From positions 2,232,001 to 2,296,000 of the forward strand of contig CP025325.1 in assembly GCA_004014935.1 (NCBI GenBank): DNA of 64,000 bases, given 5' to 3'. Below are positions 18,599 through 27,766 of the stretch, piece after piece. The notes under the pieces are model-generated. The model was not told the DNA's origin. It was given only the letters and a program-made list of their open reading frames with translations, and searched no databases. The stretch comes from Saccharomycopsis malanga. Its lineage: Eukaryota; Ascomycota; Saccharomycetes; Ascoideales; Saccharomycopsidaceae. Both the position numbers and the translations under genes were made by a program. The stretch's first letter is position 1, and each line of letters opens with the position of its first letter.

Positions 18599-19404
18599 TT
18601 GTGTAGCAGTATGGAAAACAAAAATTAAGAAATGTGGTTATTTGAATTTGAAGTCAAATGTCAAGTTTCGAGCTTGCTCATCTAAGGTTTCGCGTGCAAA
18701 AGTGAACGAGAATCAACTGTTAAATAGCACCTCTATTTACACTCGAAAGAATCATGATCATCCGACAAAAGTGGCCTGTCAGTATTTACAGATAGCTCCA
18801 CCCTAGTTTCCAAGTTTCCAAGTATCTCACACTTGCTGCCCACTCTAGCATATATCCGAGTAAGCACACTAAGGAATTGCGCTTTGAAGAGTCTTTAACC
18901 TCCACTTCCATTTTCGTACCTACCCGGTGGAGATTATCTTATCGCTACTTTGACATGTCCACATTAACTTGATGTCATCAGGGGTGGGCTAGATTAAGCT
19001 GTGTAACACTGTTAATAACCAAGCACAGTTTCCGCCACCGGAATTACAAATAATAGCAATTTTAGTTTTTTGGGATGGATTGAATGGATTACTAAATGTC
19101 GATAGATTGTAAAGGTGGTGGAGATATTTATCAAACCCGATAAGATGATTCTTTGATAACTGACAAGATTAGGTGTTGAGTTTAATAATTCAAATGAGGC
19201 TTCAGGTAAAGTTAGATTGATTAAAATCAATAATAAAAGTAATTAGAAAGTAGGTGTGTAAGGTTAAAGTTCTGAAGCACATTTTATTGAATTGCTACTG
19301 AAATTACAACTGCCTTAGGAAAATGCAAATTTATTGAACAAAACACTATCTAATCTATAAGTAAGTGAATATAACTATGTATTGTAAGATATCACGTTCA
19401 CTCT
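18599..19404. other. Oxygenase promoter / aldo-keto reductase 3' flank
   Basis: An 806-bp gap with no supported gene. It contains a short tandem gtttccaagtttccaag near 18809. Nothing else is recognised. Confidence 0.5.
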
Positions 19405-20358
19405 TTAAGGCTTTTTACCTGGACATTCCAAATCTCTGTAGTACCAATAGCCGACACCAGGACCAAAGTCAGAGTATCTTTTACTGTATCCAAGATCAGA
19501 GATTGCAGCAAAGTCCTCGCCGCTCAAATTGAGGGATTGTCCACCAATGTTTTCGTCGATTCTTTTTGGAGTGACTGATTTTGGAATGATTGAAGTTCCT
19601 CTTTGGATAGCCCATGCCACCAAGAGCTGTGCTGGAGTTTTACCAGTTTTTTCAGCAATTTTGGTAACCACAGGGTGTTCCAAAATTTTTGGTTCACCAT
19701 TCAATTGGTACAAGGAATTTTGGTTGCCAAATGCAGAGTAAGCAGTAACATGAATGCCTTTTTCCTTGTGAAATTGAAGAAATTCCTCTTGCTTCAAGTA
19801 AGGGTGGAGTTCCATTTGGTGGACCTGTGGAATAATCTTTGCACTGGCAAGCAATCTGTTAAGTTCTTCTTGACAAAAGTTGGAAATTCCAATAGCGCGA
19901 ACTTTACCAGTATCCAAAAGCTTTTCCATGGCAGCCCAAGTTTCAGTGTAGTCAATATCGACTGGCTTGTACTTTCCTTCTTGCAAATACAATTCCTTAT
20001 CATTAGCGCAAGGATAATGCATCAAGTACAAGTCAACGTAATCCAAGCCCAACTTTTGCAAACTAGTGTCCAATGCTCCTTCAACATCCTTTGGATCATG
20101 GTGGGAGTTCCACAACTTGGTAGTGATGAACATATCCTTTCTGGCAACACCACTTTTAGCGATACCCTCACCGACTTCATGTTCGTTTCCATAGATGGCA
20201 GCAGTGTCAATGTGCTTGTAGCCATTTTTCAAGGCATGAGCAACAGCAGCAGAAACCTCTTTTGGCTTAGATTGCCAGGTTCCCAAACCAAATAATGGAA
20301 TAACTACACCATTGTTCAATGTGGTGGTTGGAACGTCTGGGAAGGTGCTGAATGACAT
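19405..20358 (-). CDS. NADPH-dependent aldo-keto reductase (GCY1/YPR1-like)
   Basis: This is a soluble aldo-keto reductase that reduces aldehydes or ketones with NADPH. The 317-residue length is normal. All four catalytic residues are present at the family spacing: Asp51 and Tyr56 (HIDTAAIYGNE), Lys81 (TTKLWN) and His114 (YLMHYP). The NADP-binding end shows IPKSVTPKRIDEN. It is closest in style to yeast Gcy1/Ypr1 (glycerol 2-dehydrogenase / general aldehyde reductase); the physiological substrate is open. The start is the ATG at 20358, giving MSFSTFPDVPTTTLNNG; the frame continues 35 codons upstream to a TTG without family similarity. It is divergent from the first NCS1 permease with a shared 545-bp region. 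Confidence 0.9.
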   Translation of the reverse strand: MSFSTFPDVPTTTLNNGVVIPLFGLGTWQSKPKEVSAAVAHALKNGYKHIDTAAIYGNEHEVGEGIAKSGVARKDMFITTKLWNSHHDPKDVEGALDTSLQKLGLDYVDLYLMHYPCANDKELYLQEGKYKPVDIDYTETWAAMEKLLDTGKVRAIGISNFCQEELNRLLASAKIIPQVHQMELHPYLKQEEFLQFHKEKGIHVTAYSAFGNQNSLYQLNGEPKILEHPVVTKIAEKTGKTPAQLLVAWAIQRGTSIIPKSVTPKRIDENIGGQSLNLSGEDFAAISDLGYSKRYSDFGPGVGYWYYRDLECPGKKP

Positions 20359-20903
20359 TATGGAATTATATGATAATCTGATTTTTTGATATTCTTTTTC
20401 AAAAGTATTTTCTTTTGTAAAATTTACAAAAATTTTGATTTTCAAAACTCGTTTTTGTCTCAAACAAGTCTTGTGAACAGGATCTATAGCCTCTATTTGT
20501 CTGGATGGTAAATCGGTCTGGAGCTCTTCACATTTCCTATCTGGGGGCGCGCGGGTGGAGAATTTTGATGCTGCTCCAGACGAAGAGCATCCCTGGATAA
20601 AATCCTTCTTTCGGTTAACTTTATCGGGTTGTACTAGCGTGCATGTAACCGTTGAGACATGGTGGGCCTGGATTATCTTGACAGAACCTTGATAGCCTAG
20701 TTTGTGCGTTTTCGATAAAGGAGACCTTATCTTGTCAAAAAACCGTTATGCAGTATTTGTATAGAGTTGCGTTAGGGCACACATTTCATATAAAATGAAT
20801 ATCTCTTGCAATTTAATGTTTACCTCTTTCAAGGATAAGTTATTGTATTACCAACTATACCGGTAGTTAGTGTTGTTTAAAGTTCACAAAATAAACAAAA
20901 AAA
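20359..20903. promoter_or_regulatory. Divergent promoter between aldo-keto reductase and first NCS1 permease
   Basis: This region contains two GATA-factor core sites: CTTATC at 20726-20731 and GATAAG at 20834-20839. It also has weaker GATAAA sites near 20595 and 20714. A GC-rich patch (gggggcgcgcgggtgg, near 20543) and two inverted copies of GTCTGGAGC about 50 bp apart (near 20517 and 20571) are also visible. GATA sites are the known targets of Gln3/Gat1-type nitrogen regulators. Confidence 0.5.
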
Positions 20904-22574
20904 ATGACAGTCGATTGGGATATCCTCAAGGATAAGTTGCAGGTCCCTAAGGATGAGGATGCTGCTTACGATAATGACTCTTTAACCAACAGAGACATTA
21001 TCCCTATCCCACCAGAAAGAAGAACCTGGTCCTGGTTTGGTTATGTTACTTACTGGCTTATTGAAGCAGTGAGTATTAGTGGTTACACAACTGGTTCTTC
21101 TTTGGTAGGTATTGGTCTATCTGTCAAGCAAAGTATCTGTGTGTCCATGGCTGCTGGTATTATCTATGGTTTCATGGCTGCCATCATGGGTTACATTGGA
21201 TCCCATCACCATATCGGGTTTCCTGTTTTTGCAAGAGTCATGTATGGTATCAAGGGCTCTGTGTTTGGTATTGTTATCAGAATTATCACAGGTATTGTTT
21301 GGTTCGGTGCGCAGGCTTATTATGGAGGTGAGGCTATCAGAGTTTGTTTGGGAGCCATGAGTCCTAGATTCCTTGAATGGGACACATTTCACAACAAAAA
21401 CGATATCACTTCCCGAGACTTTGTTGGCTTGTTTCTATACTGTATCTTCATCACCCCTTGTTACTTTATTCCTCCAGAAAGAGTCCAGGTTTTATTCAGA
21501 ATTGTCACCGTTATTACCGTTGGTGCTTTCTTTGGTCTTCTTGGTTTCTGCGTAAGAAAAGCTGATGGTCCAGGTAAGATGTTTAGCGAATCTTCTGCTG
21601 TCTACACCACCTCTGGTGCTCTTGGATGGGCTTGTGTGAAAGGTATTTTTTCCATTGTTGGAACAGCTGGTACAGGTATTTTAGGCCAGTCTGATTTTAC
21701 AAGATATTCCAAGACCAAAAATGGCCCAATTTACGCACAAATCATTGGTGCTCCATGCGCCTTGGTGTTTTCTTGTGTTGTTGGTATATTAACTACCTCT
21801 GCCTCTCATGATTTCTTGGGTGGCGAGGTTATATGGAACCCTATAAACCTTTTGACTGCTATCCAAGGCTATGAGAACAACTCCCCTGCCGCTAGAGCTG
21901 CTGTCTTCTTTGGTGGTCTTGCTTTCGTCTTGCAGCAATTGGGTATTAATGTCCTTCTTAATTCCTTCAGTTCAGCAATGGACATGGTTGGATTGTGTCC
22001 AAAGTATATCAATATTAGAAGAGGCTCATTTATTGTGTTGTGCATTGGTATCTTGATTTGGCCATGGAAGATTCTTACGTCTGCCAAAGCAGTTATCGTC
22101 TTCGGTAACGGATGGGGTTGTTTCTGCTCTCCACAAACAGGTATCCTTATTGCCAAGTACTTTATTATTTACAGAAAGAAAGTCTTGTTGAAGGATTTAT
22201 ATATTGACTCGCCAGAGTCAATTTACTGGTTCTACAACGGTATTGATTGGAGAAGTATTATTGCTTTTTTTGCAGGCACTGTTTTTCTCATGCCAGGCTT
22301 GGCTTTTGATGCTAATGGAACGAGCAATGGTTTCTGGACTTGGATCTACAAAGTTTCGTACTTGTGGGGTCTTTTCATTGCCGCTGGTGTTACTCTTGCT
22401 TTAAACTACATTTTTCCAGCAAAAACAATTAGCCCAACTACCAAGGTCGATGATATCTATAACAACGACGGATCCAGACTCGAAGTTTACGATAGCCCAT
22501 CTGAAAATAATGTAGAAGAGGTTCAAATTCCTTTTCATGCAAAAGGCGAAATGGATTCTTCGGAAAAAATTTAA
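20904..22574 (+). CDS. NCS1-family permease (nucleobase/hydantoin/allantoin class), first copy
   Basis: This is a polytopic plasma-membrane symporter of the nucleobase-cation-symport-1 family (Fur4/Dal4/Thi7 relatives in yeast, Mhp1 hydantoin transporter in bacteria). It has 556 residues with about 12 hydrophobic segments. The cytosolic N-terminus carries DNDSLTNRDIIPIPPERRTW, followed by TM1 (YVTYWLIEAVSISGYTTGSS) and the loop SVKQSICVSMAAGIIYG. Later hallmarks are IVWFGAQAYYGGEAIR, FSIVGTAGTGILGQSDFTRY and a Lys/Glu-rich C-terminal tail. The substrate is not readable. Its position next to a hydantoinase-family gene, with a near-identical paralogue on the far side, favours a cyclic amide such as hydantoin, allantoin or a thiohydantoin. 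Two GATA sites lie upstream. The start is the ATG at 20904 after an A-rich leader. Confidence 0.88.
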   Translation: MTVDWDILKDKLQVPKDEDAAYDNDSLTNRDIIPIPPERRTWSWFGYVTYWLIEAVSISGYTTGSSLVGIGLSVKQSICVSMAAGIIYGFMAAIMGYIGSHHHIGFPVFARVMYGIKGSVFGIVIRIITGIVWFGAQAYYGGEAIRVCLGAMSPRFLEWDTFHNKNDITSRDFVGLFLYCIFITPCYFIPPERVQVLFRIVTVITVGAFFGLLGFCVRKADGPGKMFSESSAVYTTSGALGWACVKGIFSIVGTAGTGILGQSDFTRYSKTKNGPIYAQIIGAPCALVFSCVVGILTTSASHDFLGGEVIWNPINLLTAIQGYENNSPAARAAVFFGGLAFVLQQLGINVLLNSFSSAMDMVGLCPKYINIRRGSFIVLCIGILIWPWKILTSAKAVIVFGNGWGCFCSPQTGILIAKYFIIYRKKVLLKDLYIDSPESIYWFYNGIDWRSIIAFFAGTVFLMPGLAFDANGTSNGFWTWIYKVSYLWGLFIAAGVTLALNYIFPAKTISPTTKVDDIYNNDGSRLEVYDSPSENNVEEVQIPFHAKGEMDSSEKI

Positions 22575-23624
22575 CATCTTCTCAAAATAACCGAACAGGC
22601 TCACAATTCACCTTTTACTTTCTCTTTTGTTCCCAATTTCTAATTTATATTTCTAATTTATATTTCAAATTTATAATTCTAATTTTGTCTGGTTTCGTTC
22701 TACATGTTGTTGTTTTTTGTTTTATTTTTATAGACTTAAATATTCTTGTTTATTATTATTGAACTGTAAGAATATAAAATGAATTCTTTTGTTACTTTTA
22801 AAGATTTTTCTTTTATCCTGTGCAATTTTTTGGCAACCACCTTTATATTTTGATTACAGCACAACTTAAAATGAGAATCAATAATAGGTAAGCTTCTATA
22901 TCCAATGTAGTTATATACACAATAAATAAAGTCAGGCGGGACACAGTGTGTATTTCTACTGCTTGATGGTTTGATAAATAAAACACACAAATTAGATCTC
23001 TATCTTACAGACAATTGAAAATTGTCTCATGGCGTTCAAGCAAGAACCAATTTGCTATTCGATACAGATATAGTAAATTCTACTTATCTTAACTGTTTTA
23101 CAATCTAATACAAACACTCGCTACTACCTATTATGATTTCTAGTACAGATAGCAACTGAAAAGGATCTATTGCTTGTTAGGGCTTTAGATAGTATGCACC
23201 TACTTGTTTCGTCTGAGAGCGCAACTGGTGGGCTTCTCCACTCGCCCACCGATAACTAATTAGCCCCTGATTAACAATGTTATCAAGACTCATCGCCTAG
23301 ATCTAGGGAGACTAAAAGCCACAATAAGTATCACAGTGGCGTCGAGAAGTGCTTTGAAAGGGGCAAACAGCTTCCTTGTAAGTATTCTTAATGCCCACCG
23401 CGTGATTCCAAAAAAGGTAATTATGGGACTGGATAAGCTGGAAATAGTAATTAAGTCAACCTGATAAGACCTATGTTTTCGACTCAGTCAAAAGACCATT
23501 GATGGTTTTTTTTGTTAGCGATGAGTATAATTGCTATAAAGGTAGAAAGCTGGCGTAGTGCTACAGACAACAATACTACTTTTCCTTACAGCATTTCTCT
23601 ACTTTAAAAAGAATAGTGAAAAAA
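22575..23624. promoter_or_regulatory. Gap between first permease and hydantoinase fusion, with three GATA sites
   Basis: A 1050-bp gap without a gene. GATA-factor sites are seen at 23083-23088 (CTTATC), 23432-23437 (GATAAG) and 23463-23468 (GATAAG); the last two lie 157-193 bp before the fusion gene's ATG. A 12-bp palindrome CCTAGATCTAGG is at 23296-23307. The first part is the permease 3' region with the 13-bp tandem repeat listed separately. Confidence 0.5.
22637..22675. repeat. 13-bp unit repeated three times in 3' flank
   Basis: The unit TTTCTAATTTATA occurs at 22637-22649 and 22650-22662 exactly, and at 22663-22675 with one change. It is AT-rich, 63 bp past the first permease stop, and probably in its 3' untranslated or termination region. 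Confidence 0.7.
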
Positions 23625-26603
23625 ATGGCTCGTACTTTATTGATTGGTGTTGATGTTGGTGGCACCAACACAGACTCGGTATTGGTGGATCCAGCTCAAA
23701 TCAAAGAAACGAGTAAAGGTGTTCTTGCATGGAATAAATCAGTGACTACAAAAGAGGTTTCGGATGGTATCCAGCAAGGTATCTCAAAGCTTTTCGAAGA
23801 TAGCCCCTCTGTGTCAAAAAAGGATATTACCTCAGTTACGATTGGTACCACCCATTTCATTAATGCAGTGGTTGAACAAGACCAGGCTAGATTGGATAAG
23901 GTAGCCATCATCAGACTTTGCGGGCCTTACTCCAAAAATGCGCCTCCATTTTCAGATTTTCCAGACGGTTTGGAACGTATTTTGAACGGCTACGTGGGTT
24001 TTGCCAACGGAGGATATCATGTTGATGGTAATGAAATTCAGCCATTGAACGAAGAAGAGCTTGTTCAACATGCCAAAGAGATAAAGGCAAGAAATATTAA
24101 GGCCATTGCTGTGGTCGGGGTTTTCTCTTCTTTGAAACCAGATCACGAAAAGAAAGCTAAGGAAATATTGCTACGTGAGATACCAGATGCAAAAGTTGTT
24201 CTTTCCCATACTGTGTCTGGCGTCGGTTTCTTAGAGCGTGAGAATGCTTCGATTTTGAACGCGTCGATTTTGGCATTTGCTGAAAAGATCATCAACTCGT
24301 TCACCAAAGCTATTAAAAAGCTTGGTCTCTCGTGTCCAGTCCTTTTAACTCAAAATGATGGCACCGTTCTTTCGGCTGTAGAGGCTCTTAGCTTGCCGAT
24401 CAAGACATTTTCATCTGGAGCTACCAACTCAATGAGAGGCGCCTCCTTTCTTGGGAATACCCAGGGCAAACCTACGGTGGTTGTCGATGTGGGTGGAACC
24501 ACAGCTGATGTTGGGCTTTTACTTTCGACAGGATTTCCTCGACAATCTTCTTCCTACTCAACTGTTGGCGGCGTGAGAATGAATTTCTCCATGCCTCATG
24601 TGGAGAGTATTGGTCTTGGCGGAGGTTCCATAGTTCGTGAAGCTGGTGAGGGTCTCACTGTTGGACCTGACTCTGTTGGTTCTGAAATTATCAAAAGAGC
24701 TTTAATATTTGGCGGCGACGAGATTACTGCTTCTGATGTTGCAGTGGCTGTTGATTTAGAAACTGGAGCCAATACTTTGAGAATAGGCACTGCTCCTGAA
24801 AAGGTCAAGGGTAGATTTTCGCCAGAATTCGTTAAAGAGTTTCAGAAACAAGTAAAATTTAAGCTTGAGACAACTATTGACAGAATGAAAACTAATCCTG
24901 AGGATATTACTGTGCTAGCAGTGGGAGGCGGTTCATTCATTGTACCAACTGAATTAGATGGTGCCTTAGAAGTTATTAGACCACCTTTCTACAACGTGGC
25001 TAATGCAATTGGTGCTGCCATGGGGAAAATATCCTCAGAGGTACACTGTATTAAGCACTTGCCACCAGGTGGCGATCAGACTAAGGAACAGGTTTTGGAG
25101 CAGTTAAAACAACATGCCTACCAGATTGCAATCGAAAAGGGGGCATTGGCAGAAACTATTGAGCCAGTATTGGTCTCATATGACCCAGTTCCTTATGTTG
25201 ACAACACATACGAGTTTCAAATTAGAACCATTTCTGACCTTGACTACTCTGCTATTGGAACCAAGCATAATGCGCTAGACACCATCATTGATGAGAACCA
25301 AAAAGAAGAAGAAGAAGAGAACGTTGGAACAAAAGATATTGTCAAGGATTCTGCTTTCAAAAAAGAAAGACAAGAAGAAAAATCAATAGATTTTACTATC
25401 TACAAGCCTACAATAAATGACAAAAGACAGTGGTTGCTAACAGAAACTGATCTTGAGTTCATGAGCATTGGTGCTTACATTCTTGGATGTGGTGGTGGAG
25501 GCAACCCGTACGCCAGATTTCTCGAGGCAAGAAACATGTTAAGAAAGGGCGATGTAATCAAAGTTGTTGATGTGGAGGACATTACAAAGTATACTGTGGG
25601 CGATGGTTTGATTGCTCCGCTTTGCAATGCTGGATCTCCAACAGTTTCACATGAACAACTTTCTGGTGACGGATTCCTTACTTGTTTTGAAGTAATGGGC
25701 AAGTATATTGGGAAAAACCCTCAACTTATCTTCCCTGTTGAAATAGGTGGTGGTAATGGTTTAGCTGTCTTCAAAATTGCAGCATCATCAAAGCTCGATA
25801 TTCCGGTTGTCGATTGTGACTTGATGGGAAGAGCTTATCCTACACAATGGCAGACTATTCCTGTAGTGTACACCCCTGAGGGCGAAACGTTCTTCGCACC
25901 AACTGTGATAAGCAACAGTAATGGGAACACTACTATCATCGCCACCTCTAAGAGCGATTACTTGTTGGAAAAGGTAGCAAGAGCAGCGCTCTCAGAATTA
26001 GGTGCATCAGTGGAACTCATGAATCCACCAATGTCTGTTGATGATATTAATCACAAGTCCATACATGGGTCTCTTTCTCTTGCTTGGAGAATAGGACGTG
26101 CCGTAAAAGTTGCAAGACAAAAGTCACAAATCGACAAGTTACCGGAGATCATATTGGAGTCTGTTAACAACAGTGGAAAACATTTGTTTTCTGGTAAAAT
26201 TGTTGGTGTGGAAAGAAAACTATTTAAGGGCCATGTATGGGGTGAAGTTATTATCGAGGAGACAGCACAGTCAAAGAGAAAATTGACAATCCCATTCAAA
26301 AATGAAAACATTTATGCTAAAGTTGAAGATAAAGACGGCAGTAACTCAAAGGTGATATGCTCAGTCCCTGATTTGATTGCAGTAATTGATGCTGACACAG
26401 GTGAAGCTGTTGGAACCCCAGACTACCGTTATGGATTGCTTGTCTTCGTATTGGGTATAGCACCAAGTAACAAATGGACCGATACAAAGAAGGCTATAAG
26501 CATTGGTGGACCAAAAGGATTTGGCCTCGATGATATGGAATATGCTCCGATCAGCAGCTATGACAAGCCAAAGTCGGTTATAGAAGAATTTGCCTTGTCT
26601 TAG
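23625..26603 (+). CDS. Hydantoinase/oxoprolinase A domain fused to DUF917 domain
   Basis: A 992-residue two-part protein. The first half is a HyuA-type hydantoinase: Hydant_A_N domain (about 5-190) with the ASKHA phosphate motif GVDVGGTNTDS at 8-18, then the Hydantoinase_A core (about 200-490) with VVDVGGTTADVG at about 285 and the nucleotide motif VGGGSFIVP at about 431. In bacteria such domains open hydantoin or 5-oxoproline rings with ATP, usually with a HyuB partner, which is absent here. An acidic linker (QKEEEEENVG, about 560) leads to the DUF917 half (about 605-985), recognisable by IGAYILGCGGGGNPYARF; some members are now described as S-methyl-thiohydantoin desulfurases. The substrate is inferred as a hydantoin or thiohydantoin. 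There is no targeting signal, so it is probably cytosolic. The start is the ATG at 23625; a GTG three codons earlier is not needed. Confidence 0.88.
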   Translation: MARTLLIGVDVGGTNTDSVLVDPAQIKETSKGVLAWNKSVTTKEVSDGIQQGISKLFEDSPSVSKKDITSVTIGTTHFINAVVEQDQARLDKVAIIRLCGPYSKNAPPFSDFPDGLERILNGYVGFANGGYHVDGNEIQPLNEEELVQHAKEIKARNIKAIAVVGVFSSLKPDHEKKAKEILLREIPDAKVVLSHTVSGVGFLERENASILNASILAFAEKIINSFTKAIKKLGLSCPVLLTQNDGTVLSAVEALSLPIKTFSSGATNSMRGASFLGNTQGKPTVVVDVGGTTADVGLLLSTGFPRQSSSYSTVGGVRMNFSMPHVESIGLGGGSIVREAGEGLTVGPDSVGSEIIKRALIFGGDEITASDVAVAVDLETGANTLRIGTAPEKVKGRFSPEFVKEFQKQVKFKLETTIDRMKTNPEDITVLAVGGGSFIVPTELDGALEVIRPPFYNVANAIGAAMGKISSEVHCIKHLPPGGDQTKEQVLEQLKQHAYQIAIEKGALAETIEPVLVSYDPVPYVDNTYEFQIRTISDLDYSAIGTKHNALDTIIDENQKEEEEENVGTKDIVKDSAFKKERQEEKSIDFTIYKPTINDKRQWLLTETDLEFMSIGAYILGCGGGGNPYARFLEARNMLRKGDVIKVVDVEDITKYTVGDGLIAPLCNAGSPTVSHEQLSGDGFLTCFEVMGKYIGKNPQLIFPVEIGGGNGLAVFKIAASSKLDIPVVDCDLMGRAYPTQWQTIPVVYTPEGETFFAPTVISNSNGNTTIIATSKSDYLLEKVARAALSELGASVELMNPPMSVDDINHKSIHGSLSLAWRIGRAVKVARQKSQIDKLPEIILESVNNSGKHLFSGKIVGVERKLFKGHVWGEVIIEETAQSKRKLTIPFKNENIYAKVEDKDGSNSKVICSVPDLIAVIDADTGEAVGTPDYRYGLLVFVLGIAPSNKWTDTKKAISIGGPKGFGLDDMEYAPISSYDKPKSVIEEFALS

Positions 26604-27104
26604 ACTTTGACATTTTACACTTTACATATAGATTATATTCAACAAGTATTTAACTTTCAAAGTTTTTTCAGTAGTGAAACAGCAATAAATATTGTATTTA
26701 CGATTTTATTATGTGTGGATATAAATGGCCCCTGTCTTGATAGGATCAAACAACAAAACTTGGGACATTTTGTAGCAAGCCACTAAGGGAGAACAAAAAT
26801 TTCTTGAATCTACACTTTTTGCGTCTCGATTAATAATCATTAGTGTTATCTGATACATTAAAGCAAACTTCAATGACATGCTATAAAGCAATAGAACTGT
26901 GACACAAGGTTGCCAAACTTTTGAACCAAGAAAGTTTCAAAATAAGTATAGAGAAGTATCAAAATATAACCATTCAATTGGCAGATAGCTAGTGCAAGGT
27001 TTTGTAAATATAGTACTCATTAATTAGAAATGTTGATCTTTTGTAGAATCTACGAAGACAACTTCTGCGTATCTTGAGTTCATTGAACATCATGGTCTAT
27101 TGAG

Positions 27105-27167
<63 letters not shown>

Positions 27168-27766
27168 TTTTCATTCAATGTCACATTTGAGACAGCGAAT
27201 CCCGTAAATGATCGGCATCTTTTGAAAAACGACCCTTGAATTGGGTTAAAACTGCTTATGAAAAAGAGCCACTCAAATATTTGATAACCTGTCTATTATT
27301 TAGAATTAAGCGAGATACATTTTACTTATTAGAGTGTTTTTACATGAAAACCAAAATGTCCAATGATTTTCACTTATTGTGGGCAGATTGATTTTAAATA
27401 AATCGAGCCTCATAATAACTTTGTTGGCGGGACCAGAAAGTGGTTCACATTCAGATATTTTCCAAATAACAAATATTCTTTCAAAATTTTAATACGTATA
27501 CAGAGTATGCCAAGCGAGTGCTCCAAAAAAAGGCCAAATTGCGTGGGTTTATCGTGTACGATTTATAAAACGGTTTGCTACAAGTGCCAACCGTTTTCCG
27601 AAAAGGGAATATTTGCCCTGTTTTTCTGCCGTAGATACAATCATCTCCGCCAAACAGCGAGAGAGATCAGGTTATTCAGCACACATTGAGTATTAAAAAG
27701 CTCGATGACGGTGCCAATGGCTGCAAATGAGTTCCACACACTATTTCCAAGTAAATACTTTTGAAA
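26604..27766. other. Gap between hydantoinase fusion and second permease
   Basis: A 1163-bp gap containing the poly-C run at 27105-27166. Short frames here (for example 27507-27689) show no family resemblance and no codon pattern like the neighbours. Apart from a GATAAC near 27283, I see no strong GATA site, unlike the first permease and fusion promoters. Confidence 0.5.
27105..27166. repeat. Homopolymer of 62 cytosines
   Basis: An uninterrupted C run of 62 bases is flanked by ordinary AT-rich sequence (attgag before, gttttc after). It lies 502 bp past the hydantoinase stop and 600 bp before the second permease. It may be a real i-motif/G-quadruplex-prone tract or a sequencing or assembly artefact; the length should be treated as uncertain. 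Confidence 0.9.

Noticed and set aside
20359-20463. 35-codon extension of the aldo-keto reductase rich in Lys and Phe
   Set aside because: Begins at a TTG; not part of the family fold. A mitochondrial presequence was considered but there is no ATG.
27507-27689. 60-codon Cys-containing frame before the second permease, considered as a small gene
   Set aside because: No family resemblance and no codon pattern distinguishing it from chance.
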